64,000 bases of DNA from Pantoea sp. RIT-PI-b (lineage in GTDB: Bacteria > Pseudomonadota > Gammaproteobacteria > Enterobacterales > Enterobacteriaceae), in contig NZ_LGIS01000026.1 of NCBI RefSeq assembly GCF_001187905.1, positions 1 to 64,000 on the forward strand, written 5' to 3'. The notes under the pieces were generated by a model. That model saw only the letters and a list, made by a program, of their open reading frames with translations. It had not been told where the DNA came from and did not search any database. Position 1 is the first letter of the stretch. Every line of letters begins with the position of its first letter. The position numbers were made by a program, and so were the translations under genes. Positions 48,599 to 58,213 of the stretch are shown here, one piece after another.

Positions 48599-48803
48599 GC
48601 GGGTGTTGAGGCGACATCCCAGCCCGCTGAGCGAGTGAGGGATTCCAGGGCGAGCCGCAGGGATGCGGCGAGAGGCGGCGCTGAGCAGGAGCGAATCGCC
48701 GCCGGTCCGTCAGGAATCGCGAGGGAGCGAAGGCACCGCGAAGCGGCGGGATGGGCTGGCGCAGGGCCCGGGAGTGCAGAGGGCGCGGCCAGGCGTCCTC
48801 TGC
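48599..48803. other. GC-rich non-coding block with serial hairpins
   Basis: Within the 397-base gap 48514-48910 lies a very GC-rich block with no credible gene. Hairpins seen: GCGGG/CCCGC (48599-48603/48623-48627); GCCGCA-GGGA-TGCGGC (48654-48669, GNRA-type loop); GGCGGCG/CGCCGCC (48674-48680/48697-48703); CCGC-GAA-GCGG (48736-48746); GCAGAGG/CCTCTGC (48776-48782/48797-48803). It could be a structured RNA, a large repeat or a relic. Orientation is unknown. The remaining 48804-48910 holds only a degraded copy of the ATGGCGACC repeat near 48890. Confidence 0.5.
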
Positions 48804-48910
48804 TCGGTCGCCGCACGGCGTAGATGAAACTGCCTCAGCCGATGGCGAACGAAAGTCGCTTAGCGCTTAACTGATCGGCATTACGCCCTTTATGGCGACC
48901 TGAAAGCCAA

Positions 48911-49810
48911 TCAGGCCAGCAATGGGCACTGCGGCGGCAAACGACAGCTCAGCGCGCCAGGCATCACTTCAATTTCGAATGCACTTCCCGTCAGCGGTTC
49001 ACCATCCAGATTAAACGTCATCTCATGTGGCGAGCGAATAGTCAGCGACTGCAGCTGCGCCGTGACGATGTTGGGGTTTTCATCATCGCGCGTTAGCGAA
49101 TGGAATAGGGTTGGCAGTAGCTCTTGCGCGGTGACAATGCTGAGATTGAGCTGGCCGTCATTGATCAGCGCATCCGGGCAGAGCTTTTGCCCGCCGCCGG
49201 CCTGACGTCCGTTACCAATGCCAATCACTAACGCATCACCTTGCCAGTTAAAACCGGGTCCGCTGATTTCGCAGCTGTCAGGCTTCAGGGCATCAACCCG
49301 CATCAGACCATGAATAAAGTACGAAACGCCGCCCAGCGCAGATTTCAACTTTTCGGGCGTTTCGGTGGTGATGCGCGTACCAAAACCGCCGGTCGCCATG
49401 TTGATAAAGTAGCGATCGCCGTTCACGCAGGCTAAATCAATTGGGCTGGCTTTGCCCACCAGCGCCAAACGCAGCGCCGGTTCCATACCTTCTGGAATGC
49501 CCACGCTGGTGGCGAAATCATTGGCGGTGCCAAGCGGTAAAATGCCCAGCGCTGGACGCTGCTGTCCTGGCAGTCCCGCGAGCGCGGTGGCGATCTCATT
49601 AATGGTGCCATCGCCGCCGCCGGCCACCACGGTTTCTGCCTGCAAAGCCACCGCTTCCTGCACGTAGCGATCGCCGTCGCCCTTTTCCCAGGTGACGCGC
49701 ACCGCCAGATTAAAGCCTTCATCGCGCAGCGTATTCACCGCAGCACGCAAATCTTCATTTCCTGCGCCTTTCCCGTTGAGGATCAGCAGCGTCAGCGGTT
49801 TGTTTTGCAT
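48911..49810 (-). CDS. yegS: Lipid kinase YegS
   Basis: 299 residues, diacylglycerol-kinase catalytic fold: [16 protein letters not shown], the nucleotide-binding [33 protein letters not shown] and C-terminal [18 protein letters not shown]. coli YegS phosphorylates phosphatidylglycerol in vitro and requires Mg2+ and Ca2+-dependent folding. Cytoplasmic, no membrane segment. AAGGAA ribosome site. Downstream of the cyaR-yegQ region on the same strand but separated from it by the cyaR terminator. Confidence 0.94.
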   Translation of the reverse strand: MQNKPLTLLILNGKGAGNEDLRAAVNTLRDEGFNLAVRVTWEKGDGDRYVQEAVALQAETVVAGGGDGTINEIATALAGLPGQQRPALGILPLGTANDFATSVGIPEGMEPALRLALVGKASPIDLACVNGDRYFINMATGGFGTRITTETPEKLKSALGGVSYFIHGLMRVDALKPDSCEISGPGFNWQGDALVIGIGNGRQAGGGQKLCPDALINDGQLNLSIVTAQELLPTLFHSLTRDDENPNIVTAQLQSLTIRSPHEMTFNLDGEPLTGSAFEIEVMPGALSCRLPPQCPLLA

Positions 49811-49885
49811 TATCAGTTCCTTGATGCGAGATACACAGCACAGGTTATAGCATAGCTGGGGAGTGAAATTTATCGGCGGGCGCTG

Positions 49886-49972
49886 AAAAAAAGAAAACCC
49901 GCACGGGGGAGCCGGGCGGGTGAATGAGGTGGTTCCTGGTACTACCTGCTTTTATTGTTACTCGTTAGCAGC
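49886..49972 (-). ncRNA. cyaR: CyaR small RNA
   Basis: On the minus strand the stretch from 49972 aligns with E. coli CyaR over its full 87 bases: GCTG...TAAC.ATAAAA at the 5' end, the invariant target-pairing core TACCAGGAACCACCTC, then a terminator stem ACCCGC/GCGGGT and T-rich tail TTTTCTTTTTTT. CyaR is an Hfq-dependent RNA that represses ompX, luxS, nadE and other mRNAs in E. coli. The location just downstream of yegQ is also conserved. The terminator stem is diverged in sequence from E. coli, but the length is the same. Confidence 0.93.
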
Positions 49973-49979
49973 AGGCGCG

Positions 49980-50022
49980 ATTTTAAAGCGAGGCGAAGCG
50001 ATGGTCTGTGATCTTAATCTAA
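49980..50022 (-). promoter_or_regulatory. cyaR promoter with CRP site
   Basis: TAAAAT -10 (49985-49980 on the minus strand) and, upstream, TGTGA-TCTTAA-TCTAA (50007-50022), one good CRP half-site centred about 42 bases before the predicted RNA start. It fits the cAMP-CRP activation known for CyaR. Confidence 0.7.
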
Positions 50023-50041
50023 CTTCGCCATTTTCTTTTCT

Positions 50042-51409
50042 TTATGTGCGATTTTTCCCGTGCGGATCGTAAGTGCTGTTGCCATCAGTAAAGTTACGCA
50101 GCAGCAGCGCAAAGGCCAGATTGACCGCTTGCGGTACCGGGATCCACACGCGATGCCCATCGCCTGGCGCACCCTCTACCGCCGATCCTTTATCATTCTG
50201 CATGGTTTCAAGCGTACAGTTGAGGTTGCCTTCCGGCGTCATGATCTCCACCGCATCACCCAGCATAAACTTGTTCTTCACCGCAATTTGCGCCCAGTCG
50301 CCGCGGCGTTTACCGGTGAATTCTCCAACAAACTGCTGGCGCTCGGAGATGGAGAAACCTTGCTCATAGTTTTGATAGCTGTCGTGCGTATGACGGCGCA
50401 GGAAACCTTCGGTGTAACCGCGGTGCGCCAGTCCTTCCAGCGTCTCCAGCAGTGCCGGATCAAACGGTTTACCCGCAGCAGCATCATCAATGGCGCGGCG
50501 ATAAACCTGGGCGGTGCGCGCGCAGTAGTAGAAAGATTTAGTACGGCCTTCAATTTTCAGCGAGTGCACACCCATTTGGCTCAGACGCTCAACGTGTGCC
50601 ACCGCGCGCAGATCTTTAGAGTTCATGATGTAGGTGCCGTGTTCGTCTTCGAACGCACTCATCACTTCACCCGGTTTCATCTTCTCTTCCAGCAGGAACA
50701 CGCGGTCGGTGGTAGCGCCCACGCCCAGCGTCGGCTCCTGCACCTTAACCGGTTCATGGAAACCAACGATGTTGCCAATCTCATCCTGTTTGCCTTCTGC
50801 CACTTTATATTCCCAGCGGCAAGCATTGGTGCAGGTGCCTTGGTTGGGATCGCGTTTGTTAAGGTAGCCCGAGAGCAGGCAGCGGCCGGAATAGGCCATG
50901 CACAGCGCACCGTGAACGAAGATCTCAATCTCCATTTCCGGCACCTGCTGGCGAATTTCAGCGATCTCATCCAGCGACAGCTCGCGCGACAGAATCACCC
51001 GCGTCAGCCCCATTTGCTGCCAAAATTTTACCGTCGCCCAGTTAACCGCGTTGGCCTGAACCGACAAGTGAATGGGCATATCCGGGAAGGCTTCGCGCAC
51101 CAGCATGATCAGGCCAGGATCGGACATAATCAGCGCGTCCGGCTGCATGGCGACGACTGGCGTCAGGTCGCGAATAAAGGTTTTTAGTTTGGCGTTGTGT
51201 GGGGCGATATTGACTACCACGTAGAATTTCTTTCCGAGCTGATGGGCTTCATTGATGCCTTTCGCCAGAATCTCGTGGGTGAATTCGTTATTGCGTACGC
51301 GCAGGCTGTAGCGCGGTTGTCCGGCATATACCGCATCGGCGCCGTAGGCAAAGGCATAACGCATATTCTTCAGCGAGCCCGCTGGAGAAAGCAGTTCAGG
51401 TTTTAACAT
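50042..51409 (-). CDS. yegQ: tRNA hydroxylation protein YegQ/TrhP (peptidase U32 family)
   Basis: 455 residues. U32 family fold with PELLSPAGSLKNMRYAFAYGADAVYAG, the U32 signature EIFVHGALCMAYSGRCLLSGYLNKRDPNQGTCTNACRW containing the Fe-S/active-site cysteines, and EGRTKSFYYCARTAQVYR. E. coli YegQ (TrhP) contributes to 5-hydroxyuridine formation at tRNA position 34, using prephenate. ATG 51409 preferred over an upstream GTG. Downstream lies cyaR; upstream is the bae-mdt operon end, 145 bases away. The yegP gene seen in E. coli is not present. Confidence 0.95.
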   Translation of the reverse strand: MLKPELLSPAGSLKNMRYAFAYGADAVYAGQPRYSLRVRNNEFTHEILAKGINEAHQLGKKFYVVVNIAPHNAKLKTFIRDLTPVVAMQPDALIMSDPGLIMLVREAFPDMPIHLSVQANAVNWATVKFWQQMGLTRVILSRELSLDEIAEIRQQVPEMEIEIFVHGALCMAYSGRCLLSGYLNKRDPNQGTCTNACRWEYKVAEGKQDEIGNIVGFHEPVKVQEPTLGVGATTDRVFLLEEKMKPGEVMSAFEDEHGTYIMNSKDLRAVAHVERLSQMGVHSLKIEGRTKSFYYCARTAQVYRRAIDDAAAGKPFDPALLETLEGLAHRGYTEGFLRRHTHDSYQNYEQGFSISERQQFVGEFTGKRRGDWAQIAVKNKFMLGDAVEIMTPEGNLNCTLETMQNDKGSAVEGAPGDGHRVWIPVPQAVNLAFALLLRNFTDGNSTYDPHGKNRT

Positions 51410-51554
51410 GGATTTTCTCACTGATGTCAGGTCAGCATGCCATGCTGGATGGCAGGTGCAGCGGCCGCGTTACACGGCCCTGCAAAAGGTGGGGAATTGT
51501 AGGCAGGCCCGCACCCGATGTAAATTGACCTGGATCAATGTAAGCCGCTGCTCG

Positions 51555-52262
51555 CTAGAGCAAACGGCAGACGTCCGCTTCCCAGCGATAACCCATACCG
51601 TATACCGCGCGAATAAACGGTTGCTCGGCATCGAGGCTTTCCAGCTTGCGGCGCAAATTTTTGATGTGGCTATCGATGGTGCGGTCGGTCACCACACGGT
51701 AATCGTCGTAGAGATGGTTCAGCAGCTGCTCGCGCGAGAAGACTTTGCCCGGCTCCAGCGCCAGGGTTTTTAGCAGACGAAACTCAGCGGGCGTCAACTC
51801 CAGCTGCTGTTCGCGCCAGCTGGCCTGGAAACGGCTTTCATCAATCTGCAGATGCGATTCCTGCTGGGCTTCTTCCGGCGAACGTTTAACGCGACGCAAA
51901 ATGGTTTTGACGCGCGCCACCACTTCGCGCGGGCTGAACGGCTTACAGATATAGTCATCAGCACCGATTTCCAGCCCCAGCAAGCGATCGATCTCTTCGG
52001 TGCGTGCGGTGACCATAATTATCGGCAGCTCGGAGAAGCGGCGGATTTCGCGGCACAGCGTCAAGCCGTCGCGGCCGGGCAGCATCAAATCCAGCAGCAT
52101 CAGGTCCGGCGGCGTTTGCTGCACGTAGTTCAGTACTGCGTTACCGTCGGCAATGTGGTGCGTGCGATAGTTGGACGCCTGCAGATAATCAATCATCAGC
52201 TGCGCCAGTTTCGGTTCATCTTCTACAACAAGAATCAGTGGATCGCTATTTTCCGGGCTCAT
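51555..52262 (-). CDS. baeR: Response regulator BaeR
   Basis: 235 residues. Receiver domain with phospho-acceptor Asp58 in LLLDLMLPG and the acidic pair in VVEDEPK; OmpR/PhoB winged-helix output with [53 protein letters not shown]. Activates mdtABC, acrD and spy in E. coli on envelope stress. It is the last gene of the leftward mdtA-B-C-D-baeS-baeR operon, nine bases after baeS, and should give positive feedback on it. Weak ribosome site. Confidence 0.96.
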   Translation of the reverse strand: MSPENSDPLILVVEDEPKLAQLMIDYLQASNYRTHHIADGNAVLNYVQQTPPDLMLLDLMLPGRDGLTLCREIRRFSELPIIMVTARTEEIDRLLGLEIGADDYICKPFSPREVVARVKTILRRVKRSPEEAQQESHLQIDESRFQASWREQQLELTPAEFRLLKTLALEPGKVFSREQLLNHLYDDYRVVTDRTIDSHIKNLRRKLESLDAEQPFIRAVYGMGYRWEADVCRLL

Positions 52263-52271
52263 AAGTGACGT

Positions 52272-53657
52272 CTAGTGAGGAACATACGGCAAGTTTAGCG
52301 TGATTTGCAGCCCACCTAAATCAGAGTGATCCGCACTGATGCTGCCGTTATGCGCTTCGGCAATGTTTTTACAAATCGCCAGCCCAAGCCCAGAGCCGCC
52401 GCTGGCACGATTACGTGAACTTTCGGCGCGGAAAAAACGTTCGAATAATTGTGCCTGATGCAGCGGATCGACACCCGGCGCGCTATCGGCAAATTTGAGC
52501 TGCCAGTTTTCGCCGGCCTGTTGCAAGGTCAGCTGCACTTCGCCACCCGCATCGGTATAGCGCAGGCTGTTCTCCAGCAGGTTAGTAAACAGCTGCATCA
52601 GGCGATCGGGGTCGCCAAAGCTCTGCGCCTGCGCAGGTAGCGCCAGCTTGAGAGCCAGATTGCGGCTGCGATAACGTTCACCAAAACTGCCCGCCACCAC
52701 TTCCAGCAAACTGACCAGGTCGACCGGCTGTTTGCGATAGGCGAGGGCGCCCGCGTCGGAAAGCGATAGCTGATGCAGATCGTCCACCAGCTTGGTCAGC
52801 AGCGACACTTCGCTTTGCAGGGAGCTGATGGCTTCCGGCGTCAGTTTGCGCACGCCATCCTGCATCGCTTCCAGCTCACCGCGCAGGATCGCCAGCGGCG
52901 TGCGCAATTCGTGGGAGATGTCGGCCATAAAGGCGCGGCGGTTACTCTCGTTTTTCTCCAGCGAACTGGCGAGCAGGTTGAAGTCGCGTCCCAGCTGGCC
53001 GAGTTCATCACTGCTGCCCACTTCCACGCGGGTCGCGAAATTACCCGCCGCCAGATGGTGCGTGCCATCTACCAGGCGTTTTACCGGCGCCAGCAGGCCG
53101 CGCGCCAGCAGCCAGGTGACCAGCGCCGCGAGTAAACCGGTGAGCGCGACAATCATCCAGCTGGTGCGCCGCTGCTGCTGGTCGAAGTTGATATCGGTGC
53201 TGCGCGTCAGGCGTTCCGCCGGTGAGGCAATCACCCAGCCGACAATTTTGCCATTGCTGGTGGTGATATTGCGGCGGGTACCTTCTGGTGGCACCGGCTG
53301 GCGCGGACCGGACAGTACTTTATATTGCTGGTCGATAATCCAGAACTGCGTGCGCCAGCCGTGCGGAGGCAGTTGGTTAACGCTGCCAGGATTCTGTTCC
53401 AGCGAGCGCAGAATGGAAAAAATCAGGCGGTCGTTGTTGCGCAGAAAATCCCAGTTGCCGTGCTGCTCATACTGATCGGCCAGCGCGTCGCTTAATAGCG
53501 TAAGGCGCTGCTCGTTGCCTTTTTTTATGTAATCGACGAAGCCATGCTCAAAGCTAAGCCGCACGCCCCAGTGCATGGTGATGATGACCAGCATGCAGGT
53601 AGAGAAAATCGCCGCAAACAGCTTGGCACCAATGCCCCATTTTATCGGCCGCTTCAT
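52272..53657 (-). CDS. baeS: Sensor histidine kinase BaeS
   Basis: 461 residues. N-terminal membrane segment (about 11-35), periplasmic sensor loop, second membrane segment (about 165-190), HAMP (to about 240), H-box [11 protein letters not shown] with His249 and HATPase with [22 protein letters not shown] (G1) and [14 protein letters not shown] (G2). Inner-membrane kinase that responds to indole, flavonoids, zinc and other envelope stress and phosphorylates BaeR. Overlaps mdtD by four bases (ATGA). Confidence 0.95.
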   Translation of the reverse strand: MKRPIKWGIGAKLFAAIFSTCMLVIITMHWGVRLSFEHGFVDYIKKGNEQRLTLLSDALADQYEQHGNWDFLRNNDRLIFSILRSLEQNPGSVNQLPPHGWRTQFWIIDQQYKVLSGPRQPVPPEGTRRNITTSNGKIVGWVIASPAERLTRSTDINFDQQQRRTSWMIVALTGLLAALVTWLLARGLLAPVKRLVDGTHHLAAGNFATRVEVGSSDELGQLGRDFNLLASSLEKNESNRRAFMADISHELRTPLAILRGELEAMQDGVRKLTPEAISSLQSEVSLLTKLVDDLHQLSLSDAGALAYRKQPVDLVSLLEVVAGSFGERYRSRNLALKLALPAQAQSFGDPDRLMQLFTNLLENSLRYTDAGGEVQLTLQQAGENWQLKFADSAPGVDPLHQAQLFERFFRAESSRNRASGGSGLGLAICKNIAEAHNGSISADHSDLGGLQITLNLPYVPH

Positions 53658-55060
53658 CCTTTGCTCCTGCCTCTAAGATCAACGTTTTTACTCACATCTT
53701 TAGGTACTCGCCAAAACACCAGCGCCGGCAGCACAATCACCAGCGCCATGCACAGATAGGTGTAAATGAAGGTTTGATGCGCGGCTGCGCTGTCGGTGAT
53801 CACGCCGTGGCCGAAGGCGCCTAACAGCAAGCCGGCCACGGTGACGCCGATACTCATCGACAGCTGCATAATCATGGAGAGCAAACTGTTGCCGCTCGAG
53901 GCCAGATCGTCCGGCAGCTCTTTTAACGTCAGGGTATTCATGGATGAGAAACGGATGGCGTTCACCATGCCTTGCAGCAGTAGCACCACCGGCAGCAGCC
54001 AGATCCAGCCAAGCAGCGCCACCAGCGGGAACAGCAGCACCACCAGCGCCAACGCAATGGTTGCCCCGACCAGCGCATGGCGATAGCCGAAAATATTAAC
54101 CAGACGTACCACCACGCGTTTGGTGCCCATGTTGCCGAGCACCATCGGAATCATCATTAAACCGGCGTGGAACGGGCTGTAGCCGAGGCCGACCTGCAGG
54201 AAAATCGGTGTCATAAAGGGCAGCATGCCGCTGCCGATACGCCCGGTAAAACTGCCGAGCAGACCAATCGAATAGATGCGGTTGTCGAACAATTTGAGGC
54301 TGAACAGCGCATTTTCGTTGTTGCGGCCGTGCATCAGATAGAACAGCAGCGAAAACACCCCAACCAAAATCAGTAAGCCGAGCAACAGCGGCGAACCGCC
54401 AGAGCTGCGTTGGCCATCAAGCGCCAGCGTCAGCGTCGCCATCCCTACCGCCAGCAGCGCGAAGCCCAGGAAGTCGAAGCGGCGCGTCTGCATGGTGTAA
54501 TTGGGCATCAGCGTCAGCGTAGCGATCGCGCCGATAATACCGACCGGAATGTTAATCAGGAAGATCCAGTGCCAGCTGGCGTACTGCACTAAAATCCCGC
54601 CGAGCGCCGGGCCGAGCAGCGGACCAATTTGCCCTGGCGTGGTGACGAAGGTCATCGCCGACATATATTGCTCGCGCGGCACGATTTTCATCACCGTTAA
54701 ACGGCCAACGGGCACCATCATCGCGCCACCAATGCCTTGTACCACACGCGCCATGATCAGCTCATCAAGTGTTGAGGAGAAGGCGCACAGCAGCGAACCG
54801 ATGCTGAACAGTACGATGGCGCAGAAGAAGATATTGCGCACGCCAAAACGATCTGCCAGCCAGCCGCTGATCGGTAGCGTTATCGCCACGGTAAGCACAT
54901 ACGAGACGATTACCGAATGCATATTCAGCGGGCTGACGTTGAGATCGCGCGCCATCGACGGAATCGCGGTGTTAACGATGGTGGTGTCCAGCGCCTGCAT
55001 AAAGAAGCCAAACGCGACGATCCACAGCTGCCAGCGCACAGTGGCGTTTTTGGTGTCCAC
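53654..55060 (-). CDS. mdtD: MFS transporter MdtD (DHA2-type)
   Basis: 468 residues, 14 hydrophobic segments, near E. coli Mdt[54 protein letters not shown] and [39 protein letters not shown]2 proton antiporters usually export drugs; MdtD itself has not been shown to confer resistance and may export other metabolites such as citrate. The start is GTG 55060 with GAGGAG six bases upstream. An 84-base gap containing a palindrome pair separates it from mdtC. Confidence 0.94.
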   Translation of the reverse strand: MDTKNATVRWQLWIVAFGFFMQALDTTIVNTAIPSMARDLNVSPLNMHSVIVSYVLTVAITLPISGWLADRFGVRNIFFCAIVLFSIGSLLCAFSSTLDELIMARVVQGIGGAMMVPVGRLTVMKIVPREQYMSAMTFVTTPGQIGPLLGPALGGILVQYASWHWIFLINIPVGIIGAIATLTLMPNYTMQTRRFDFLGFALLAVGMATLTLALDGQRSSGGSPLLLGLLILVGVFSLLFYLMHGRNNENALFSLKLFDNRIYSIGLLGSFTGRIGSGMLPFMTPIFLQVGLGYSPFHAGLMMIPMVLGNMGTKRVVVRLVNIFGYRHALVGATIALALVVLLFPLVALLGWIWLLPVVLLLQGMVNAIRFSSMNTLTLKELPDDLASSGNSLLSMIMQLSMSIGVTVAGLLLGAFGHGVITDSAAAHQTFIYTYLCMALVIVLPALVFWRVPKDVSKNVDLRGRSKG

Positions 55061-55079
55061 TTAATCTCCTCTGTTATAC

Positions 55080-55139
55080 GGTCACCCTAAATGGCGACCC
55101 TACAAATGTGGGGTGCGTAGGGGCGCCATTCATGGCGAC
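55080..55139. repeat. Inverted pair of GTAGGG palindromes in the mdtC-mdtD gap
   Basis: GGTCACCCTAAATGGCGACC-CTAC (55080-55103), then GTAGGGGCGCCATTCATGGC and following bases (55117-55139). It is the same mirror arrangement as at 46908-46964, here inside an operon. Confidence 0.75.
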
Positions 55140-55144
55140 TTCCC

Positions 55145-58100
55145 TTAACCCCTCACCAACACCTTGTTTTTCCTGCGCCGCAGCTTATCCATCATCAAAT
55201 ACACCACCGGCGTGGTGTAGAGCGTCAGCAGTTGGCTCATCACCAGGCCGCCAGCGATGGTGATACCGAGCGGCTGTCGCAGCTCTGCGCCGTCACCGCT
55301 GGTGAGCACCAGCGGCAATGCACCAAACAGGGCGGCGAGAGTGGTCATCAAAATCGGGCGGAAACGTAGCTGGCACGCCTGGAAAATTGCGTCACGCGCC
55401 GATAGATTGCCGTTGCGCTCAGCATCAAGCGCAAAGTCGACCATCATGATGGCGTTTTTCTTCACGATGCCGATCAGCAGCAAAATCCCGATCAGCGCAA
55501 TCAGGCTGAACGGCGTGTTGAACAGCTCCAGCGCCAGCAGCGCGCCAACGCCTGCGGAGGGCAGGGTGGAGAGAATGGTCAGCGGATGGACGTAGCTCTC
55601 ATACAGAATGCCCAGCACGATATACACCGCCGCAATCGCCGCCAGCATCAGATAGAGCTGATTGGATTGCGATTGCTGGAACACCTGCGCGGTACCGGCA
55701 AAACTGCCGCGCACGCTGGCTGGCACGCCAAGCGCCGTGATCGTACGATCAATCGCTTCCGAGGCCTGCGACAGCGACACACCTTCCGGCAGGTTGAACG
55801 AAATGGTGGACGCTGCCGACAAGCCTTCGTGATTCACCGACAGCGGCGCATTGGCCGGTTGCCACTGAGCAAACCAGCTGAGCGGAATCGCTTTGCCGTC
55901 ACTGTTAATCACAAACATCTGATCGAGCGAGCTGATGTCCTGGGTGTAGCGCGGATCCACTTCCATCACCACTTTGTACTGGTTAAGCGGTTGGTAGATG
56001 GTAGAAATCTGGCGCTGTCCAAAGGCATTATTCAGCAGGGCATTAGCGGCAGAAACATCAATGCCGAGTCGCGCCATGCTTTCACGATCGTAGGTCAGAT
56101 TCATTTCGCTGCCGTTGTCCTGCTGATCGGAGTTAACGTCCGCCAGTTCCGGCAGGGCGGCAAACGCCTGACGAATCTTCGGCTCCCATTCACGTAAATC
56201 ATTCAGGTTATCCGACAGCAAACTGTACTGGTAGCTGGCGTTGGATTCACGTCCGCCAATACGAATGTCCTGCACCGCGTTGAGATAGAGATTGGCGCCC
56301 GGCTCTTTCGCCAGCTTAACGCGCAGCCGGGCAATCACTTCCTGCGCGCTTTCGCTGCGTTCGGACAGTGGCTTAAGCGAGACGAACATTGAGCCGCTGT
56401 TGGTGCGCGAACCGCCGGTAAAGCCGGTGACGTTATCCACCGCCGGATCGGCCTTAATAATGTTCATGAAATCCTGCAGCTTGCCGCGCATCGCCTGGAA
56501 CGAAATGCTCTGGTCCGCCGAAATAAATCCTTGTAAGCGGCCGGTATCTTGCTCAGGCATAAAGGTTTTCGGGATCGAAATAAACAGCCAGACGGTGAGC
56601 GCCACGGTGCCGAGCAGTAGCATCAACACCCAAATGGCGTGATTCAGCACCCAGCCGAGCGAGCGCGCGTAACCGTTTTGCACTTTCATCAACAGTTTGC
56701 CGAAACCCCGCGTGCGCGGCTGGCTACGCTTGACCTGCGGTTTAAGCAGGTAGGCGCACATCATCGGTGTCAGCGTGACCGAGATAAACAGCGAGATGAG
56801 AATCGCCACCGACAGCGTAATGGCAAACTCCGAGAAGAAGCGGCCAATAATGCCGCCAATCATCAGCAGCGGCAGGAACACCGCAATCAGCGACAGGCTC
56901 ATCGACAGCACGGTAAAACCCACTTCACGCACGCCGGTTAGCGCCGCCTGTAACGGCTTCATGCCCGCTTCAACGTGGCGCGCAATATTCTCCAATACCA
57001 CAATCGCATCATCGACGACAAAACCGGTGGCGATGGTTAACGCCATCAGCGACAGGTTATTCAGGCTGAACCCGCACAGATACATGGCGGCGAAGGTGCC
57101 AATCAGCGACACCGGCACGGCAGCGGCGGGGATCAGCGTGGCGCGCCAGTCGCGCAGGAAGGCAAACACCACCAGTATCACCAGCGCCACGGCGATAATC
57201 AGCGACTGCTCCACTTCATGCAGCGAAGCGCGAATGGTGGGCGAGCGATCCTGAGCAATTTGCAGGTCGATAGCGGCAGGAATCACGTCATGCAGTTCCG
57301 GCAATTCGCCACGAATGCGATCGACGGTATCAATGATGTTGGCTTCCGGCGCTTTGCGCACCACCAGCAGCACCGCCGCTTTACCGTTGGTCATACCGGC
57401 GTTGCGCACGTCCTGCACCGAATCCTGCACGTTAGCGACATCGCTGAGCCGCACCGCCGCACCGTTGTTGTAGTGCACCACCAGCGGCTGATACTCGCTG
57501 GCAGTTTGTAATTCACCGTTGGTGCGCAACTGCCAGCGCTGCTGCACATCGTCAATCGCGCCCTGCGGCCGGCGCTGGTTGGCGTTGCTGATGGCGGTGC
57601 GCACCGCATCCAGCGAGACGCCCTGATTAAACAGCGCCTGCGGATTGAGTTCCACGCGCACCGCGGGCAGCGAACTGCCGCCGACCGTTACATCGCCCAC
57701 GCCTTCAATCTGCGACAGCTTCTGCGCCAGCTGCGTTGAGGCGTAATCATACAGCTGACCGGGATTATAGATGTCTGATGTTAGCGTCAGAATCATGATC
57801 GGCGCATCGGACGGGTTGGCTTTGCGATAGCTGGGGCGGCTGGGCATGCCGGTCGGCAACAGGCTTTGTGCCGCGTTAATCGCCGCCTGTACATCGCGTG
57901 CCGCGCCGTTGATATCACGATCGAAATCGAACACCAGAATGATGCGCGTGCTGCCCAGCGAGCTGGTGGAGGTCATTTCGCTGACGCCGGCAATGCGCCC
58001 GAGTGAACGCTCCAGCGGCGTCGCCACCGAGGCCGCCATGGTTTCCGGGGATGCGCCAGGCAACGATGCAGAGATCAAAATCACCGGGAAATCCAGCTGC

Positions 58101-58213
58101 GGCAGCGGCGCCACCGGCAGCAGGCGGAAGCCAAGAATACCGGCCAGCGCAATCGCCAGCGTCAGCAACGTCGTGGCGACCGGGCGATGGATAAACAGCG
58201 CGAAAAACTTCAC
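55145..58213 (-). CDS. mdtC: RND efflux pump subunit MdtC
   Basis: 1022 residues. RND transporter with two six-segment halves and large periplasmic loops. Start [43 protein letters not shown]; the proton-relay Asp pair is intact ([13 protein letters not shown]), as is the Lys of the second half ([15 protein letters not shown]). Partners with MdtB as a B2C heterotrimer, plus MdtA and TolC, to export bile salts, novobiocin and other agents. Starts with GTG overlapping the mdtB stop by four bases (GTGA). Confidence 0.96.
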   Translation of the reverse strand: MKFFALFIHRPVATTLLTLAIALAGILGFRLLPVAPLPQLDFPVILISASLPGASPETMAASVATPLERSLGRIAGVSEMTSTSSLGSTRIILVFDFDRDINGAARDVQAAINAAQSLLPTGMPSRPSYRKANPSDAPIMILTLTSDIYNPGQLYDYASTQLAQKLSQIEGVGDVTVGGSSLPAVRVELNPQALFNQGVSLDAVRTAISNANQRRPQGAIDDVQQRWQLRTNGELQTASEYQPLVVHYNNGAAVRLSDVANVQDSVQDVRNAGMTNGKAAVLLVVRKAPEANIIDTVDRIRGELPELHDVIPAAIDLQIAQDRSPTIRASLHEVEQSLIIAVALVILVVFAFLRDWRATLIPAAAVPVSLIGTFAAMYLCGFSLNNLSLMALTIATGFVVDDAIVVLENIARHVEAGMKPLQAALTGVREVGFTVLSMSLSLIAVFLPLLMIGGIIGRFFSEFAITLSVAILISLFISVTLTPMMCAYLLKPQVKRSQPRTRGFGKLLMKVQNGYARSLGWVLNHAIWVLMLLLGTVALTVWLFISIPKTFMPEQDTGRLQGFISADQSISFQAMRGKLQDFMNIIKADPAVDNVTGFTGGSRTNSGSMFVSLKPLSERSESAQEVIARLRVKLAKEPGANLYLNAVQDIRIGGRESNASYQYSLLSDNLNDLREWEPKIRQAFAALPELADVNSDQQDNGSEMNLTYDRESMARLGIDVSAANALLNNAFGQRQISTIYQPLNQYKVVMEVDPRYTQDISSLDQMFVINSDGKAIPLSWFAQWQPANAPLSVNHEGLSAASTISFNLPEGVSLSQASEAIDRTITALGVPASVRGSFAGTAQVFQQSQSNQLYLMLAAIAAVYIVLGILYESYVHPLTILSTLPSAGVGALLALELFNTPFSLIALIGILLLIGIVKKNAIMMVDFALDAERNGNLSARDAIFQACQLRFRPILMTTLAALFGALPLVLTSGDGAELRQPLGITIAGGLVMSQLLTLYTTPVVYLMMDKLRRRKNKVLVRG

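Noticed and set aside
48337..48823. Open frames across the GC-rich gap after the Gfo/Idh gene
   Set aside because: Arg/Gly/Ala-rich frames on both strands arise from high G+C; the stems in the DNA explain the region better.
50060..51187. 375-residue open frame on the plus strand
   Set aside because: Antisense shadow of yegQ with His/Arg/Gln-rich, non-protein-like sequence.
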